This document shows, in pieces, positions 9,098 through 17,267 of a stretch of 33,090 nucleotides of DNA. A program made the position numbers and the translations under genes. The DNA is from Bacteroidales bacterium (GTDB taxonomy: Bacteria; Bacteroidota; Bacteroidia; Bacteroidales; UBA932): positions 1 through 33,090 of the forward strand of contig JAFZXU010000038.1 of assembly GCA_017616655.1 (NCBI GenBank), read 5' to 3'. The first letter of the stretch is position 1. Every line of letters begins with the position of its first letter. Below the pieces are notes generated by a model, which worked only from the letters and a program-made list of their open reading frames with translations, was not told the origin of the DNA and ran no database searches.

Positions 9098-10408
9098 TTA
9101 CTTCTTGAGGGAAGCTACGTTGCGGAAGTGGAAGTCCTTTGCGGTGTTGTTGGTATCCGAATAGACGATCTTCGCGCCTGCGGCGATGGAAGCCTCGGCG
9201 TCAATTCCGGAGGGATCCGTAGCATCGGCAGCCACTGCACCCGCATAGTTGTAAACCAGCTTGCCGGCGTTGCCTTCGATGGCCTCGGTTGCGGCCTTGT
9301 CCACGTTCCTGTACCAGGAGTGGCCCTGTCCGTTGGTCTCCATCACCACATAACCGTTGTCGATGACATTGGGAAGGCGGCGGAAGTACTTGGTCTCATC
9401 GGGGGAACTCCAGATCTCCATTGCGTCGAGCACCCAGGAGATGGGCACTTTGGCGTAATTGCTCGAGTTGTTGTTGCCCCTGTTGTCGAAATTAGCAGGA
9501 TCGGCGACGAAAGCCTTGATATCCTGGTCGGGCATGAGCAACATAGGAGCCGCATTCTTGTTGGGGAATGCCCAGGCGGTACCCATTCCGAACTCCACGG
9601 TCTTCATATAATGGCTGGTAGGAACGGTAGCGGCAGGGGCGGGATAGTGAGCAGCCATATTGAATCCCGACTCAAGGTCATAGAGGCAGAAATCAGCATT
9701 GCTGAGGTTGACGGAGTTGGTATAGGTGGCCGTGTGGTCGATTGCGCCGTTGATGGAGATCACGATCTGGGAATAGGGAGCGATCTTGACGCTGACACCG
9801 TTCTGGAACCACCAGATTCCATAGGAAGCGGGAACCCAGCCGGCTGTCTCGTACTCGATGACGCCGTCTGTGATGGTATATTTGTTGGTCGCTGTAGTAT
9901 TCAGGATCTGGGCCATTGCGAGGCACATCTTGCTTGCATCAACCTCGGTGTCGGAGTTGTTGTAAACGATGATGTACTTGTCGTACTGATAAAGCTTGCC
10001 TGCATTGTCGGCGCATCCGCCGTTGTAAACCTCCTTGATGATGAGCTGGCTGCTCTTGGAAGCGGTGATTGCCAGGGGAACGGGAGGGAAGGTCGAACCC
10101 TTGCCGAGATCGACGACGTTGACTGTGGTGGTACCGTTATAGTTCATCTGGATACCTGCCTCCGCCTTCTTGAAAGAGGCTGTAGCAGTATAGTTGCCGA
10201 CAGGAACGGTGAATACCACCTTTCCGGAGGCATCCGTAGTCGCTTCCAGATTAGCGGTAGCGGAAGTCAGGGTGACGGGGACGCCTTCGATTGCAAGGGC
10301 ATTGCCGTCCATTGTAAGCTGGATGGGAACTTCGATCATCACGGGGTCCTTGTCGCAGGAAACCGCAACCAGGGCCACGAGACCGAGCATCAAAAAGAAC
10401 TTTTTCAT
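9098..10408 (-). CDS. DUF4876 surface lipoprotein
   Basis: The 436-residue protein starts at the ATG at 10408; an upstream in-frame TTG (10414) is less likely. A lipoprotein signal peptide ends in AVSC. Residues of about 25-115 look like a carboxypeptidase-regulatory or Ig-like fold. The middle begins LIIKEVYNGGC and continues YIIVYNNSDTEVD, a pattern resembling lamin-tail domains. The end, DFHFRNVASLKK, fits DUF4876 as I know it. Placed directly after the TonB receptor, it holds the slot that SusD or other substrate-capturing lipoproteins hold in other loci, so a ligand-binding partner role is inferred. The substrate is unknown. Confidence 0.8.
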   Translation of the reverse strand: MKKFFLMLGLVALVAVSCDKDPVMIEVPIQLTMDGNALAIEGVPVTLTSATANLEATTDASGKVVFTVPVGNYTATASFKKAEAGIQMNYNGTTTVNVVDLGKGSTFPPVPLAITASKSSQLIIKEVYNGGCADNAGKLYQYDKYIIVYNNSDTEVDASKMCLAMAQILNTTATNKYTITDGVIEYETAGWVPASYGIWWFQNGVSVKIAPYSQIVISINGAIDHTATYTNSVNLSNADFCLYDLESGFNMAAHYPAPAATVPTSHYMKTVEFGMGTAWAFPNKNAAPMLLMPDQDIKAFVADPANFDNRGNNNSSNYAKVPISWVLDAMEIWSSPDETKYFRRLPNVIDNGYVVMETNGQGHSWYRNVDKAATEAIEGNAGKLVYNYAGAVAADATDPSGIDAEASIAAGAKIVYSDTNNTAKDFHFRNVASLKK

Positions 10409-10426
10409 AATCAATGTATTTAACTG

Positions 10427-13381
10427 TTAAAATTTGATTCTGACTGTCAGTCCGTAATAGAACTTGGGTATGTAGCCGGCAACTGAGAGATAGGTCCTTG
10501 TCCTGGAGGACCATACCTGCTGCCTGTTCACGAAGAAGTTGTTGGCGTAGAACGAAATCGACGCAAGCTCGCCTATCTCCTTGGTGACGCTGAAGTTGGC
10601 GCTGAAATAGGGGGAGTAATAATCCTTGCCCAGCATATAGATATAGTTCGACTTGTAGGCGAGCTGCCACAGGTCGTTGAACTTGTTCATGTCCCCCGAC
10701 GCCTTGGCGGCCTTCAGGTCTTCAAAATAGTTTCTCGGGGCGGGATCGTCGTAGGAGCAGTAGTACTCGGGGTAGCGGACCACGAAGTTGTCGCCCGCAT
10801 AGATCGACTCTCCGGTAACCGAAAGGATGTCCGACAGGTCGGAGATGACCTTCGCAAGCTCCTCACCCTCTGCATTTTCGCTCAGGGTCCGGGTATAGCG
10901 CAGGAGGCTCGCCTCGACCTTGGCGGAGAGAATCAGCCGCACGGAAGGGATATGGGTTGTAATTGTCAGGTTGGTGCGGAGGGTGCGGGATTCGGAGCCG
11001 TTGGAATAGGCGTTGTTGCCGTAATAGAAGCCGATGTAGCGATACGGAAGCTTGTCTCCCGAGGAGCGCAGAGTATAGGGGCTGTATTCTATCATATTGC
11101 CCGGAACCGACTTGTATGCATACCAGGAACCGTCCATGCGGATATCGGTGCGTATCGCCTTGATTCGGGCGAAATCGACCACCCATTCGAGGCCGTAGCG
11201 GTTGATGGGGTTGACTTCGTTGTCGGCATAATAGAGCGGAGCCAGCTCCTTATAAGTCAGATAGGGAAGCGTCTCGGAAGGGAGCTTTCCGGTCTTGTCT
11301 GAAACCGTCACTATGCCGGTGGAAGGGTCGATCGAGTAGTTCCTGTCATCCGCAGGGATCGACACGGAGGCCACGTTGGCGTCCGGGGTATAAGAATATG
11401 TCGTCCGTTCGTATCGGGTGGAGATGCGGTAGGTGTTCAGGGTCCGGGTCCAGTATCCGGTAAGGGATATCTTGTTGCCGAGGATATCGGTCTCGACCGC
11501 CATTTCCAGCATACGGTTGCGCTGCCACTTCAGGTCGGGATTGTACTCGATGGTCCTCGGCTGGATATAGTAGGCCTCCATCGACTCGTTGGCGGAGTTG
11601 GTGGGCGAAGTGAAGACCCTGACGTCGCGATATGCGGGCGTGGGGAAGAGGATCGAAAATGATGGAAGCTTCACCGCCTCGCCCCATCCGGCGCGCACCG
11701 AGAGTTGGGGCATAATGACATATTTGACATTGAATCGGGGCGACAGGCTGGAGGTCACTCCATAAGCTGAACCCTTGATAATGGTGTTGTCGCTGCGAAG
11801 GCCGGCTATCAGGTTGAGATGGCCCGTTCCCAGGGGCAGCATCAGGTTGTCCTCCAAATATGCGCCGATATTGTGCATCGTAGGGACGTCGCAGTAGCGG
11901 TATTCGCGGAAAGTGGGAGCCGTCTCCATCTCGGAAGAGAATGCGCCTATACCGAAATTCCTGTCCGTACTCCAGTCGACGCCCGCCTTTATCTTATTGT
12001 TTATGTTGCCGTAGCGGTGGGATTGGTTCGCCTTGAGGGAGAGCCTGGTGGTCATGGGACGGTCGTCCTCCTCCATTACGTTGTACCAGTAACCGCCGGG
12101 GATATACATCACTGAAGGAACCGTTCCGGCGGAGTAGGGAACCGCCATATAGTATCCCTGCTCCCTTCCGTGCAGGACTATCTTGTTGATTGCCGAAGAG
12201 TTATAGGTCCTCTCGCGGCTTCCCTTGTCGGAATAGGAGAGCGATCCGCTGAGTTCCAGATTGGTAATCCAGGGCTTGCCGAGCAGCCAGCTGAGGGAGA
12301 AGTTCCCCCTGACGGCATTGTCGCGCCCCTTAGACCAGGTTCCCTGCAGGGCGTCGGGGTCTGCACTGGTGTTCATTCCGCCCAGGTTGCCTGTTATACC
12401 CGCATTGATTCTCAAGGGAGTGGAGGAGAAAAGCCCGCTGTTGAGGGTCCTCGCATAGGAGAGTGAAATCTGCTCGCGGCGGTATGCCGTATAGGGCGAC
12501 ATCTGCTTCGAAACCGACTCGGTGTACTCCGCGCTGGCATTGATGACGCCTCTCTGCCCGCCCTTTCCGCTGCCCAGGCCGAAACCCTTCGAAACGGAGG
12601 TCTGCTTGGTATTCGGGCTGGTGGACATAGTCACTATCCAGGGGGTCTTTCCCTTCTTCAGGTTGACCTTCACCACGCCGGAGGACATATCGCCGTACTC
12701 AACCGACGGCACGCCGGTGATGACCTCAACCGATTCCACATTGGTGGAGGCTATGTTGTTGGTGGAGACGCCTTTGACGGGCGACGTGGAGGAGGTCGTC
12801 TTGAAATTTGCGTTATTTGAAATACGCACGCCGTCCACTTCTATGGCGGTTCCGAATGCGGGGTTGCCCGCCTCGGAAGAGGCTCCGCGCAGGATTATCG
12901 ACTGTTCGCTGGTAAGCAGCGCATTGTTGGGGGTGGCGCCGCCGGGCAGCAGGCTGGCGATGTCCGAGACATTCATCATCTGCACCTGCTCGAGCGCCGC
13001 CTTGTCGATAGTGCGGGTCGTAGTGGCGGAGTTGCTGTTGTCCTTTGCCGTAATGACCACATCCTCGAGGGTGAGGTTATCCTTCTCCACAAACAGTTCC
13101 AGAGGCTTGTCGTCGGCCTTGAAGACCAGATCGCGGCTGAGGGTGACAAAGCCCAGGCAGGAGACCTCTACGCGGCTCTTGCCCTGCGGGACATTCTTGA
13201 TTATGAATTTACCGTCCGCATCTGCTACTGCCCAGAGTTCGCGCTCAGGAAGCACCACGGTGGCGAACTCCACGGGCGCGCGGCTCCCCTTCTCAAGCAC
13301 TCTGCCGGAAACCGTAACTGTCTGGGAGAATGCCGGGATCCAGACCAGAAGGGCCAGAAGGGAGATGAGGATCCGCCGCAT
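10427..13381 (-). CDS. TonB-dependent outer-membrane receptor with carboxypeptidase-like N-domain
   Basis: The 984-residue receptor begins with a signal peptide (about 1-19), then a carboxypeptidase D regulatory-like domain (about 22-95, containing ADADGKFIIKNVPQG). The plug domain (about 105-240) contains IEVDGVRIS and VEVITGVPSVEYG, and a 22-strand-type barrel follows, ending in an aromatic residue (VRIKF). It imports an unknown ligand across the outer membrane using TonB energy. No SusD gene is adjacent; instead a DUF4876 lipoprotein follows after 18 bases. The upstream BACON lipoprotein ends 11 bases before its ATG. Nearby peptidases favour peptides as substrate, but heme, metal chelates or other ligands cannot be excluded. 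Confidence 0.93.
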   Translation of the reverse strand: MRRILISLLALLVWIPAFSQTVTVSGRVLEKGSRAPVEFATVVLPERELWAVADADGKFIIKNVPQGKSRVEVSCLGFVTLSRDLVFKADDKPLELFVEKDNLTLEDVVITAKDNSNSATTTRTIDKAALEQVQMMNVSDIASLLPGGATPNNALLTSEQSIILRGASSEAGNPAFGTAIEVDGVRISNNANFKTTSSTSPVKGVSTNNIASTNVESVEVITGVPSVEYGDMSSGVVKVNLKKGKTPWIVTMSTSPNTKQTSVSKGFGLGSGKGGQRGVINASAEYTESVSKQMSPYTAYRREQISLSYARTLNSGLFSSTPLRINAGITGNLGGMNTSADPDALQGTWSKGRDNAVRGNFSLSWLLGKPWITNLELSGSLSYSDKGSRERTYNSSAINKIVLHGREQGYYMAVPYSAGTVPSVMYIPGGYWYNVMEEDDRPMTTRLSLKANQSHRYGNINNKIKAGVDWSTDRNFGIGAFSSEMETAPTFREYRYCDVPTMHNIGAYLEDNLMLPLGTGHLNLIAGLRSDNTIIKGSAYGVTSSLSPRFNVKYVIMPQLSVRAGWGEAVKLPSFSILFPTPAYRDVRVFTSPTNSANESMEAYYIQPRTIEYNPDLKWQRNRMLEMAVETDILGNKISLTGYWTRTLNTYRISTRYERTTYSYTPDANVASVSIPADDRNYSIDPSTGIVTVSDKTGKLPSETLPYLTYKELAPLYYADNEVNPINRYGLEWVVDFARIKAIRTDIRMDGSWYAYKSVPGNMIEYSPYTLRSSGDKLPYRYIGFYYGNNAYSNGSESRTLRTNLTITTHIPSVRLILSAKVEASLLRYTRTLSENAEGEELAKVISDLSDILSVTGESIYAGDNFVVRYPEYYCSYDDPAPRNYFEDLKAAKASGDMNKFNDLWQLAYKSNYIYMLGKDYYSPYFSANFSVTKEIGELASISFYANNFFVNRQQVWSSRTRTYLSVAGYIPKFYYGLTVRIKF

Positions 13382-13392
13382 ATCGGGGTTAT

Positions 13393-14019
13393 CTATTTAG
13401 GATTCTGCCGAACGGTATAGACCGCCTTGACGTCGGGATATTTCTTCAGGGTGAAGGTCACTTCGGCGCTCCGTGCCGCTCCTGTGGTGTTTTCAGGCAG
13501 CGAAATGGTGACTTCCGAATTGAAAGTGCCTTCGGCTGGCTTCACGGTAAGGCCCGCAATGCCGCCGGAGGCCGTTGCAGTCCATTCGTGGTTGGCGGTC
13601 AGGCTCACGCGCACACCGCCGCCGTCGGGACTCACATATCCTTCGTTTGCCGAAAGCTCTACGAAAGGCTTCGCCTCAAGGGTTATCACCAGCTTGGCGT
13701 TTTTGGTCTTGAGGGTATCCCGAACCGTCTTGCTAGCCTTGAAGTTTATGACGATCGCCTCGGTCTCGTGGCTTTTGCTGGCCGGAATCTCTATTCTCGA
13801 GAGGCCGTCCATCGAACCGGAAGAAGGAGTGGCGGTGTAGAATTCATAGCTGCTTTCAACAGCCCAGTCGCAGTTTGCGGTGATATTTACCGCGAGGCTG
13901 CCGCCGTTGAAATCCATTGAATATTTATTCGGATCGATCGAAATCGAAGGAGCCGTCGTATCCACGCAGGCGGCCAGAACCGGCAGGAGAGCCAGCAGGC
14001 ATATCGTAATTCTCTTCAT
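13393..14019 (-). CDS. Tandem BACON-domain lipoprotein, first gene of the TonB run
   Basis: This 208-residue protein has a lipoprotein signal with LAAC (cysteine at about residue 18). Two Ig-like repeats follow. Each has the BACON pattern of a glycine-rich strand, then ANCDWAV or ANHEWTA, then an acidic stretch (for example PSSGSMDG or PAEGTFNSE) and a final strand pair ending in VRQNPK. BACON domains are thought to bind carbohydrate or mucin, or simply to act as surface spacers. Its ATG is six bases after the -7 box. The small divergent lipoprotein at 14074 has the same domain type, so the two may be related surface components. Confidence 0.8.
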   Translation of the reverse strand: MKRITICLLALLPVLAACVDTTAPSISIDPNKYSMDFNGGSLAVNITANCDWAVESSYEFYTATPSSGSMDGLSRIEIPASKSHETEAIVINFKASKTVRDTLKTKNAKLVITLEAKPFVELSANEGYVSPDGGGVRVSLTANHEWTATASGGIAGLTVKPAEGTFNSEVTISLPENTTGAARSAEVTFTLKKYPDVKAVYTVRQNPK

Positions 14020-14025
14020 AGCTTA

Positions 14026-14033
14026 CAAAGGTA
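14026..14033 (-). promoter_or_regulatory. -7 promoter box of the TonB-receptor run
   Basis: On the minus strand this reads TACCTTTG, a full TAnnTTTG match, only six bases before the ATG at 14019. It lies 13 bases from the divergent box at 14047-14054, so the two promoters overlap in the DNA that RNA polymerase would contact and may compete. Confidence 0.65.
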
Positions 14034-14046
14034 TTAAACTTTTTGA

Positions 14047-14054
14047 TAACTTTG
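14047..14054 (+). promoter_or_regulatory. -7 promoter box of the divergent BACON lipoprotein
   Basis: TAACTTTG matches TAnnTTTG and lies 19 bases before the ATG at 14074. It is back to back with the leftward box at 14026-14033. No clear -33 TTG is seen. Confidence 0.6.
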
Positions 14055-14073
14055 CGGCAAGAAAGCCCCGGCG

Positions 14074-14451
14074 ATGCGAAAATCATCATTTATTATTACC
14101 CTTATGGCCGTTTTGGCGGCACTGGCGGCGGCAATGACCTCCTCCTGCGAGAAGTATGTGCTGCCGGAGCTCTCCTTCACGCCCGACACCTTGGTTTTCA
14201 ACGCGGAGGGAGGCGAGCAGACCCTCGTTCTGCGCAGCAATGTCTCCTGGGAGGCTGAAATAAACCGCGACGAGTCATCGTGGGTGGAGTGGATCACCTT
14301 CTCCCCCACCTTCGGCGACGGCGACTGCGACGTGGCCGTCACCCTGCAGGGAAACAATACAGGCATCGAAAGGGTTCTCACCTTCGACATCAAGACGGAA
14401 ACCCTGAAGCACACCCTCACCATCATCCAGGAGGGCGGAAGCGTCGATTAG
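14074..14451 (+). CDS. Small single-BACON-domain lipoprotein
   Basis: The 125-residue protein has a lipoprotein signal ending SSC (cysteine about residue 26). One BACON domain follows, with the typical SNVSWEA strand, an aromatic WVEWITF segment, and a final HTLTIIQEGG strand. It is transcribed away from the TonB run from a shared 54-base gap and converges on the C69 dipeptidase gene, with the two stop codons overlapping (TAG at 14449-14451, TAA on the other strand at 14448-14450). It is probably a surface accessory of the adjacent peptide-uptake candidate; no specific ligand can be named. Confidence 0.8.
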   Translation: MRKSSFIITLMAVLAALAAAMTSSCEKYVLPELSFTPDTLVFNAEGGEQTLVLRSNVSWEAEINRDESSWVEWITFSPTFGDGDCDVAVTLQGNNTGIERVLTFDIKTETLKHTLTIIQEGGSVD

Positions 14452-16127
14452 CGCTTGGGTTCCACCTTCTTTATCACATCCCCGTGATCGAGCACTATGC
14501 CGCGGAGCCACCTCTCGCGGAACTTGGGATGTATCGGTGAAGCCGGAATCGGCTTGCCGGAACCGTTGTCCTTAAAGCTGCCGTCATCGTTCTGGCGCTT
14601 GATGTTGCCGTCCATATATTTGACCAGCAGATAGTTCGACATATCGTTCCAGCGATTCATCATCTCCTGGGTGCGGTTCTCGCAGAATTCGGTCATAGCG
14701 GTCTTTGCGCTGCGGAGATTCCCGGCCTCGACGAGTTTTAGCATCCTGGCGTCGTTCACAGCCAGCAGTCTGACGTTCTCAGCCTCGTATTCGTCGATTT
14801 TCGCGCGTATTTCAGGCGCTACGCGGTCGTAGAAGAGATATGCGTAGTGCGCCACGCGGTTCATCATCCAGAATGCCGAGGTGGGGCTGTATTCGAGCAT
14901 CGAACCATTGCCCTCCTCAAAGCACTTGGGAGCCTTGTTCACATTGGCGTAAACCGGGGTGAGGGGCGACGTAGCCGCATCGTCCACGCCAAACCAGATT
15001 ACCGGGCCCACCTCGTCGGGAAGCCAGCCGCGGGCCTGAGCCACGAACCAGAATCCGGTTTGCTGGGTGGCTATCGAGCGCTCCATCACGTAGTTCTGGC
15101 CGTCGAGCTCGAAGCCCATCGGACGCCATCTGTAGGGCAGGCGGCTCGGGCCTGCGCCCATATCCTCGCTGAAGTCGAGGGCGGTTCCCTCGAAGTGGTC
15201 GCGCATCACCTCGGCCACGTCCTTGACGGTGACGGGCTTTGCAGGCTTGATGTAGAGCGGCATCTTGTTGGCGGCATTGTGGCCCATCGCGAAGTCGAGA
15301 TACCTGTCGGAATCGAAGTTTTCACCGCCGAGGATCCTGAAGGCCGACCAGACGCGCGCCTCGCAGGCCCTCAGGTCTCCGAAATCGGCCGGGCAGTAGG
15401 TGTCGCAGAAGCTGAAATCCTCATCCTTGCCGTCGAAATATCCCGCCTTGCGGGCGAATGAAATCACATCCGGAGAGTAGAGGCAGTTTGCCGGATCGTT
15501 CAAAGGGAAATGATGGATGCGGCTCTGGTTGGCGTGCGCGCAGACATAGCCGTCGGGAATCCTTATAGCCACCCAGACGGCGCCTTTTTCGATCGTCCCC
15601 TTGCCTACGATCTCCATTATCCACGCCTCGTTCTTGTCGGCTATCGAGAAGGACTCACCCTCTGAGGGGTAGCCGTACTCCTGAAGCAGGCCGTCGATGA
15701 CGCGGATGGCCTCGCGGGCGCTTTTGGCGCGCTGAAGGGTTATGTAGATCAACGAGCCGTAATCGACTATTCCGTCGGGATTGACGAGTTCCTCACGGCC
15801 GCCGAAGGTGGTCTCGCCGATTATGAGCTGATGCTCGTTCATATTGCCCACGGTCTGCCAGGTATGACCTATCTGCTTTATCTTGCCGAGGTAGCGTCCG
15901 CTGTCCCAGTCGCTCACGTCGAGCAGCGAACCTGCGGGCCAGTCAGCGGCCGGCTTGAAATAGAGCTCTCCGTAGAGCTGGTGCGAATCGGCGGCATAGC
16001 TCACCATGCACGAGCCGTCGGCCGATGCCCCTTTGGTTATTATGACATTGGTGCAGGCATCTGCACGGAACATCACGGCAGCCATCACCGCAACCGCCGC
16101 GACCGTCAATCTGAAAACATTCTTCAT
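14448..16127 (-). CDS. Secreted C69 family dipeptidase
   Basis: The protein has 559 residues from the ATG at 16127; a longer in-frame reading to 16199 would add 24 residues ahead of a good signal peptide and cross the likely promoter, so it is rejected. C69 enzymes (PepD type) are N-terminal nucleophile hydrolases that cleave dipeptides. The signal peptide ends at about residue 24 and is followed at once by Cys25 in DACTN, so signal removal or self-processing would expose the catalytic cysteine as the first residue. The motif GSCMVSYAADSH follows. Near a dipeptidyl-peptidase gene, a role in finishing digestion of released dipeptides in the periplasm is likely but inferred. Confidence 0.92.
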   Translation of the reverse strand: MKNVFRLTVAAVAVMAAVMFRADACTNVIITKGASADGSCMVSYAADSHQLYGELYFKPAADWPAGSLLDVSDWDSGRYLGKIKQIGHTWQTVGNMNEHQLIIGETTFGGREELVNPDGIVDYGSLIYITLQRAKSAREAIRVIDGLLQEYGYPSEGESFSIADKNEAWIMEIVGKGTIEKGAVWVAIRIPDGYVCAHANQSRIHHFPLNDPANCLYSPDVISFARKAGYFDGKDEDFSFCDTYCPADFGDLRACEARVWSAFRILGGENFDSDRYLDFAMGHNAANKMPLYIKPAKPVTVKDVAEVMRDHFEGTALDFSEDMGAGPSRLPYRWRPMGFELDGQNYVMERSIATQQTGFWFVAQARGWLPDEVGPVIWFGVDDAATSPLTPVYANVNKAPKCFEEGNGSMLEYSPTSAFWMMNRVAHYAYLFYDRVAPEIRAKIDEYEAENVRLLAVNDARMLKLVEAGNLRSAKTAMTEFCENRTQEMMNRWNDMSNYLLVKYMDGNIKRQNDDGSFKDNGSGKPIPASPIHPKFRERWLRGIVLDHGDVIKKVEPKR

Positions 16128-16150
16128 CGTCCTTATGATCTTATTTTCCA

Positions 16151-16158
16151 CGAAGATA
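16151..16158 (-). promoter_or_regulatory. Probable -7 box of the C69 dipeptidase
   Basis: The minus strand reads TATCTTCG, one base off TAnnTTTG, 23 bases before the ATG. The same variant occurs before the gene at 30892. No TTG is seen at the usual distance. Confidence 0.45.
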
Positions 16159-16191
16159 GCAAAAAAGACGCACAATTTCCTTCTTTGAATC

Positions 16192-16221
16192 TTGCGCATT
16201 AATCTTCTTTGACTATCTTTG
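16192..16221 (+). promoter_or_regulatory. Consensus promoter of the toxin-antitoxin pair
   Basis: TTG (16192-16194), exactly 19 bases, then TATCTTTG (16214-16221): a full Bacteroidetes promoter. The antitoxin ATG is 24 bases downstream, with a palindrome in between. Confidence 0.8.
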
Positions 16222-16223
16222 CG

Positions 16224-16239
16224 GTACTTATTTAAGTAC
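16224..16239. promoter_or_regulatory. Palindromic operator candidate of the toxin-antitoxin pair
   Basis: GTACTTA (16224-16230), two bases, then TAAGTAC (16233-16239) form a perfect inverted repeat right after the -7 box, over the expected transcription start. A second palindrome, AAGTACTT, overlaps at 16234-16241. YefM-type antitoxins bind short palindromes with a GTAC core, so autorepression by the antitoxin is a reasonable inference. Confidence 0.6.
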
Positions 16240-16245
16240 TTGGAT

Positions 16246-16500
16246 ATGATTACAGCAACATATACGGAACTGAGGTCAAACCTGAAAAACTATCTGGATA
16301 AGGTTGTAGAAGACTCTGACAATGTGATAGTTAACCGAGGGAAAGGGTCTGCGGTGGTAATCATTTCCCTGGAGGAATACGAATCGATGCTTGAGACTGC
16401 CTATGTCATGTCCCAGCCCGATCTAGTTGAAGCAATCCGCCAGGGCGATGAAGATGTGAAAAACGGTAACTATGAAATTGTTGATATAGATGGACTATAA
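16246..16500 (+). CDS. Phd/YefM family antitoxin
   Basis: The 84-residue protein starts at the ATG at 16246; the reading frame extends upstream but into the promoter. The N-terminus MITATYTELRSNLKNYLDKV and the following IVNRGKGSAVVIISLEEYESM segment match the Phd/YefM DNA-binding and dimerisation fold. The acidic C-terminus (EAIRQGDEDVKNGNYEIVDI) would wrap around the toxin. Its last 11 bases overlap the toxin gene, the usual arrangement for coupled antitoxin-toxin translation. The region is more AT-rich than its neighbours, which fits a mobile history. The family call is firm. Confidence 0.92.
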   Translation: MITATYTELRSNLKNYLDKVVEDSDNVIVNRGKGSAVVIISLEEYESMLETAYVMSQPDLVEAIRQGDEDVKNGNYEIVDIDGL

Positions 16501-16765
16501 GATAGCATTTCTCCCCCGTGCCAGGAAGGATTTCGAAGAGTGGAAGAAGACCGATGCCAAGACAGTGGAGAGAATCAAGGTCATTCTTCGTGACATAGCA
16601 AAACATCCCTTTACCGGTATTGCCAAACCCGAGCCGCTGAAGAACAACCTGACCGGCAAATGGTCCCGTCGTATAAACAAGTCGGACAGGATTATCTACT
16701 CCGTCAACGGCTACCTCATCATCGTCTACATCTTCTCGATGAAAGGCCACTACCATAACAAATGA
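16490..16765 (+). CDS. YoeB/Txe family mRNA-cutting toxin
   Basis: The 91-residue protein is a RelE-fold endoribonuclease that cuts mRNA in the ribosome A site. Key residues of Escherichia coli YoeB align by eye: Glu46 to Glu48 in KPEPLK, Arg65 to Arg67, and His83 to His89 near the C-terminus. The conserved stretch NLTGKWSRRI is present. The length and the overlap with the antitoxin are typical. With all catalytic positions kept, the toxin looks active. An 8-bp hairpin straddles its stop codon. Confidence 0.93.
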   Translation: MDYKIAFLPRARKDFEEWKKTDAKTVERIKVILRDIAKHPFTGIAKPEPLKNNLTGKWSRRINKSDRIIYSVNGYLIIVYIFSMKGHYHNK

Positions 16766-16800
16766 TTGTTATGACGGCTCCGCTTGCGGGGGCATGACGG
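16754..16800 (+). repeat. Hairpin at the toxin stop and a flanking direct repeat
   Basis: CATAACAA and TTGTTATG form a perfect 8-bp stem with an ATGA loop (16754-16773), spanning the toxin stop codon. ATGACGG then occurs twice (16771-16777 and 16794-16800) around a GC-rich segment able to fold. There is no T-run, so this is not a standard terminator. It may be part of a dispersed intergenic repeat. Confidence 0.4.
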
Positions 16801-16827
16801 AAAGGGAGGAGAAAAAGAAAGAATTAC

Positions 16828-16835
16828 TATCTTTG
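16828..16835 (+). promoter_or_regulatory. -7 promoter box of the small secreted protein gene
   Basis: TATCTTTG matches TAnnTTTG and lies 21 bases before the ATG at 16857. No TTG is seen 19 bases upstream. Confidence 0.6.
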
Positions 16836-16856
16836 CCTCACTAATCCGAAAGCAAG

Positions 16857-17255
16857 ATGAAGAAGAGTTTGACGATAATCGCAGCGGTGCTGGCTGGCCT
16901 GGTAGTTTCGGCCGGGGCTGCGGCGCAGGAGAAGCCCAAGGATGCCGCGACGATGGCGGCCGAGAGCGCCGACTATCTCCAGAGGATGCTCGATCTGGAA
17001 GACTATCAGGTATTCCTGGTGGACTCCACCCTTCAGTACAACTACGACGGAATGCTCAAGGGAATCGAGGCTGTGCGCCGTCAGAAGGCCACCAACAGCG
17101 ATCTCTACCAGAGAGTCACCGACAAATGGTCGGAGGCCAACGACACCACCTTCTTCAAGATTTTCTCTCCCGAGCAGTGGAAAAAATACATGCGGACCTC
17201 CTTCGGAAAAGAGAAGAAGGCCCGCGAAAAGCGTCAGGCTAAAAGAGCCAGATAA
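16857..17255 (+). CDS. Small secreted protein of unknown function
   Basis: I do not recognise this 132-residue protein. It has a type I signal peptide (about residues 1-23, ending GAAAQ). The mature part is mostly helical and charged, with an aromatic centre (EDYQVFLVDSTLQYNYDGM), a WKKYMRTSF segment, and a very basic Lys/Arg-rich end. No cysteines or lipobox are visible, so it is probably periplasmic or secreted. Its stop lies 12 bases from the stop of the convergent lipoprotein gene at 17268. A consensus-like promoter and signal peptide argue that it is a real gene. Confidence 0.75.
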   Translation: MKKSLTIIAAVLAGLVVSAGAAAQEKPKDAATMAAESADYLQRMLDLEDYQVFLVDSTLQYNYDGMLKGIEAVRRQKATNSDLYQRVTDKWSEANDTTFFKIFSPEQWKKYMRTSFGKEKKAREKRQAKRAR

Positions 17256-17267
17256 TCAGAATCAGTC

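Noticed and set aside
9026-10423. Open frame of 465 codons opposite the DUF4876 gene
   Set aside because: It is antisense to a lipoprotein with clear family features. Its own translation is rich in Gly/Val/His without signal peptide or domain.
10427-13381. TonB receptor considered as SusC of a polysaccharide-utilisation locus
   Set aside because: No SusD gene, glycoside hydrolase or polysaccharide lyase lies nearby; the partners are DUF4876, DUF6850 and peptidases.
16128-16199. Upstream extension of the C69 dipeptidase
   Set aside because: It would put 24 charged residues before a good signal peptide and overlap the TATCTTCG promoter box.
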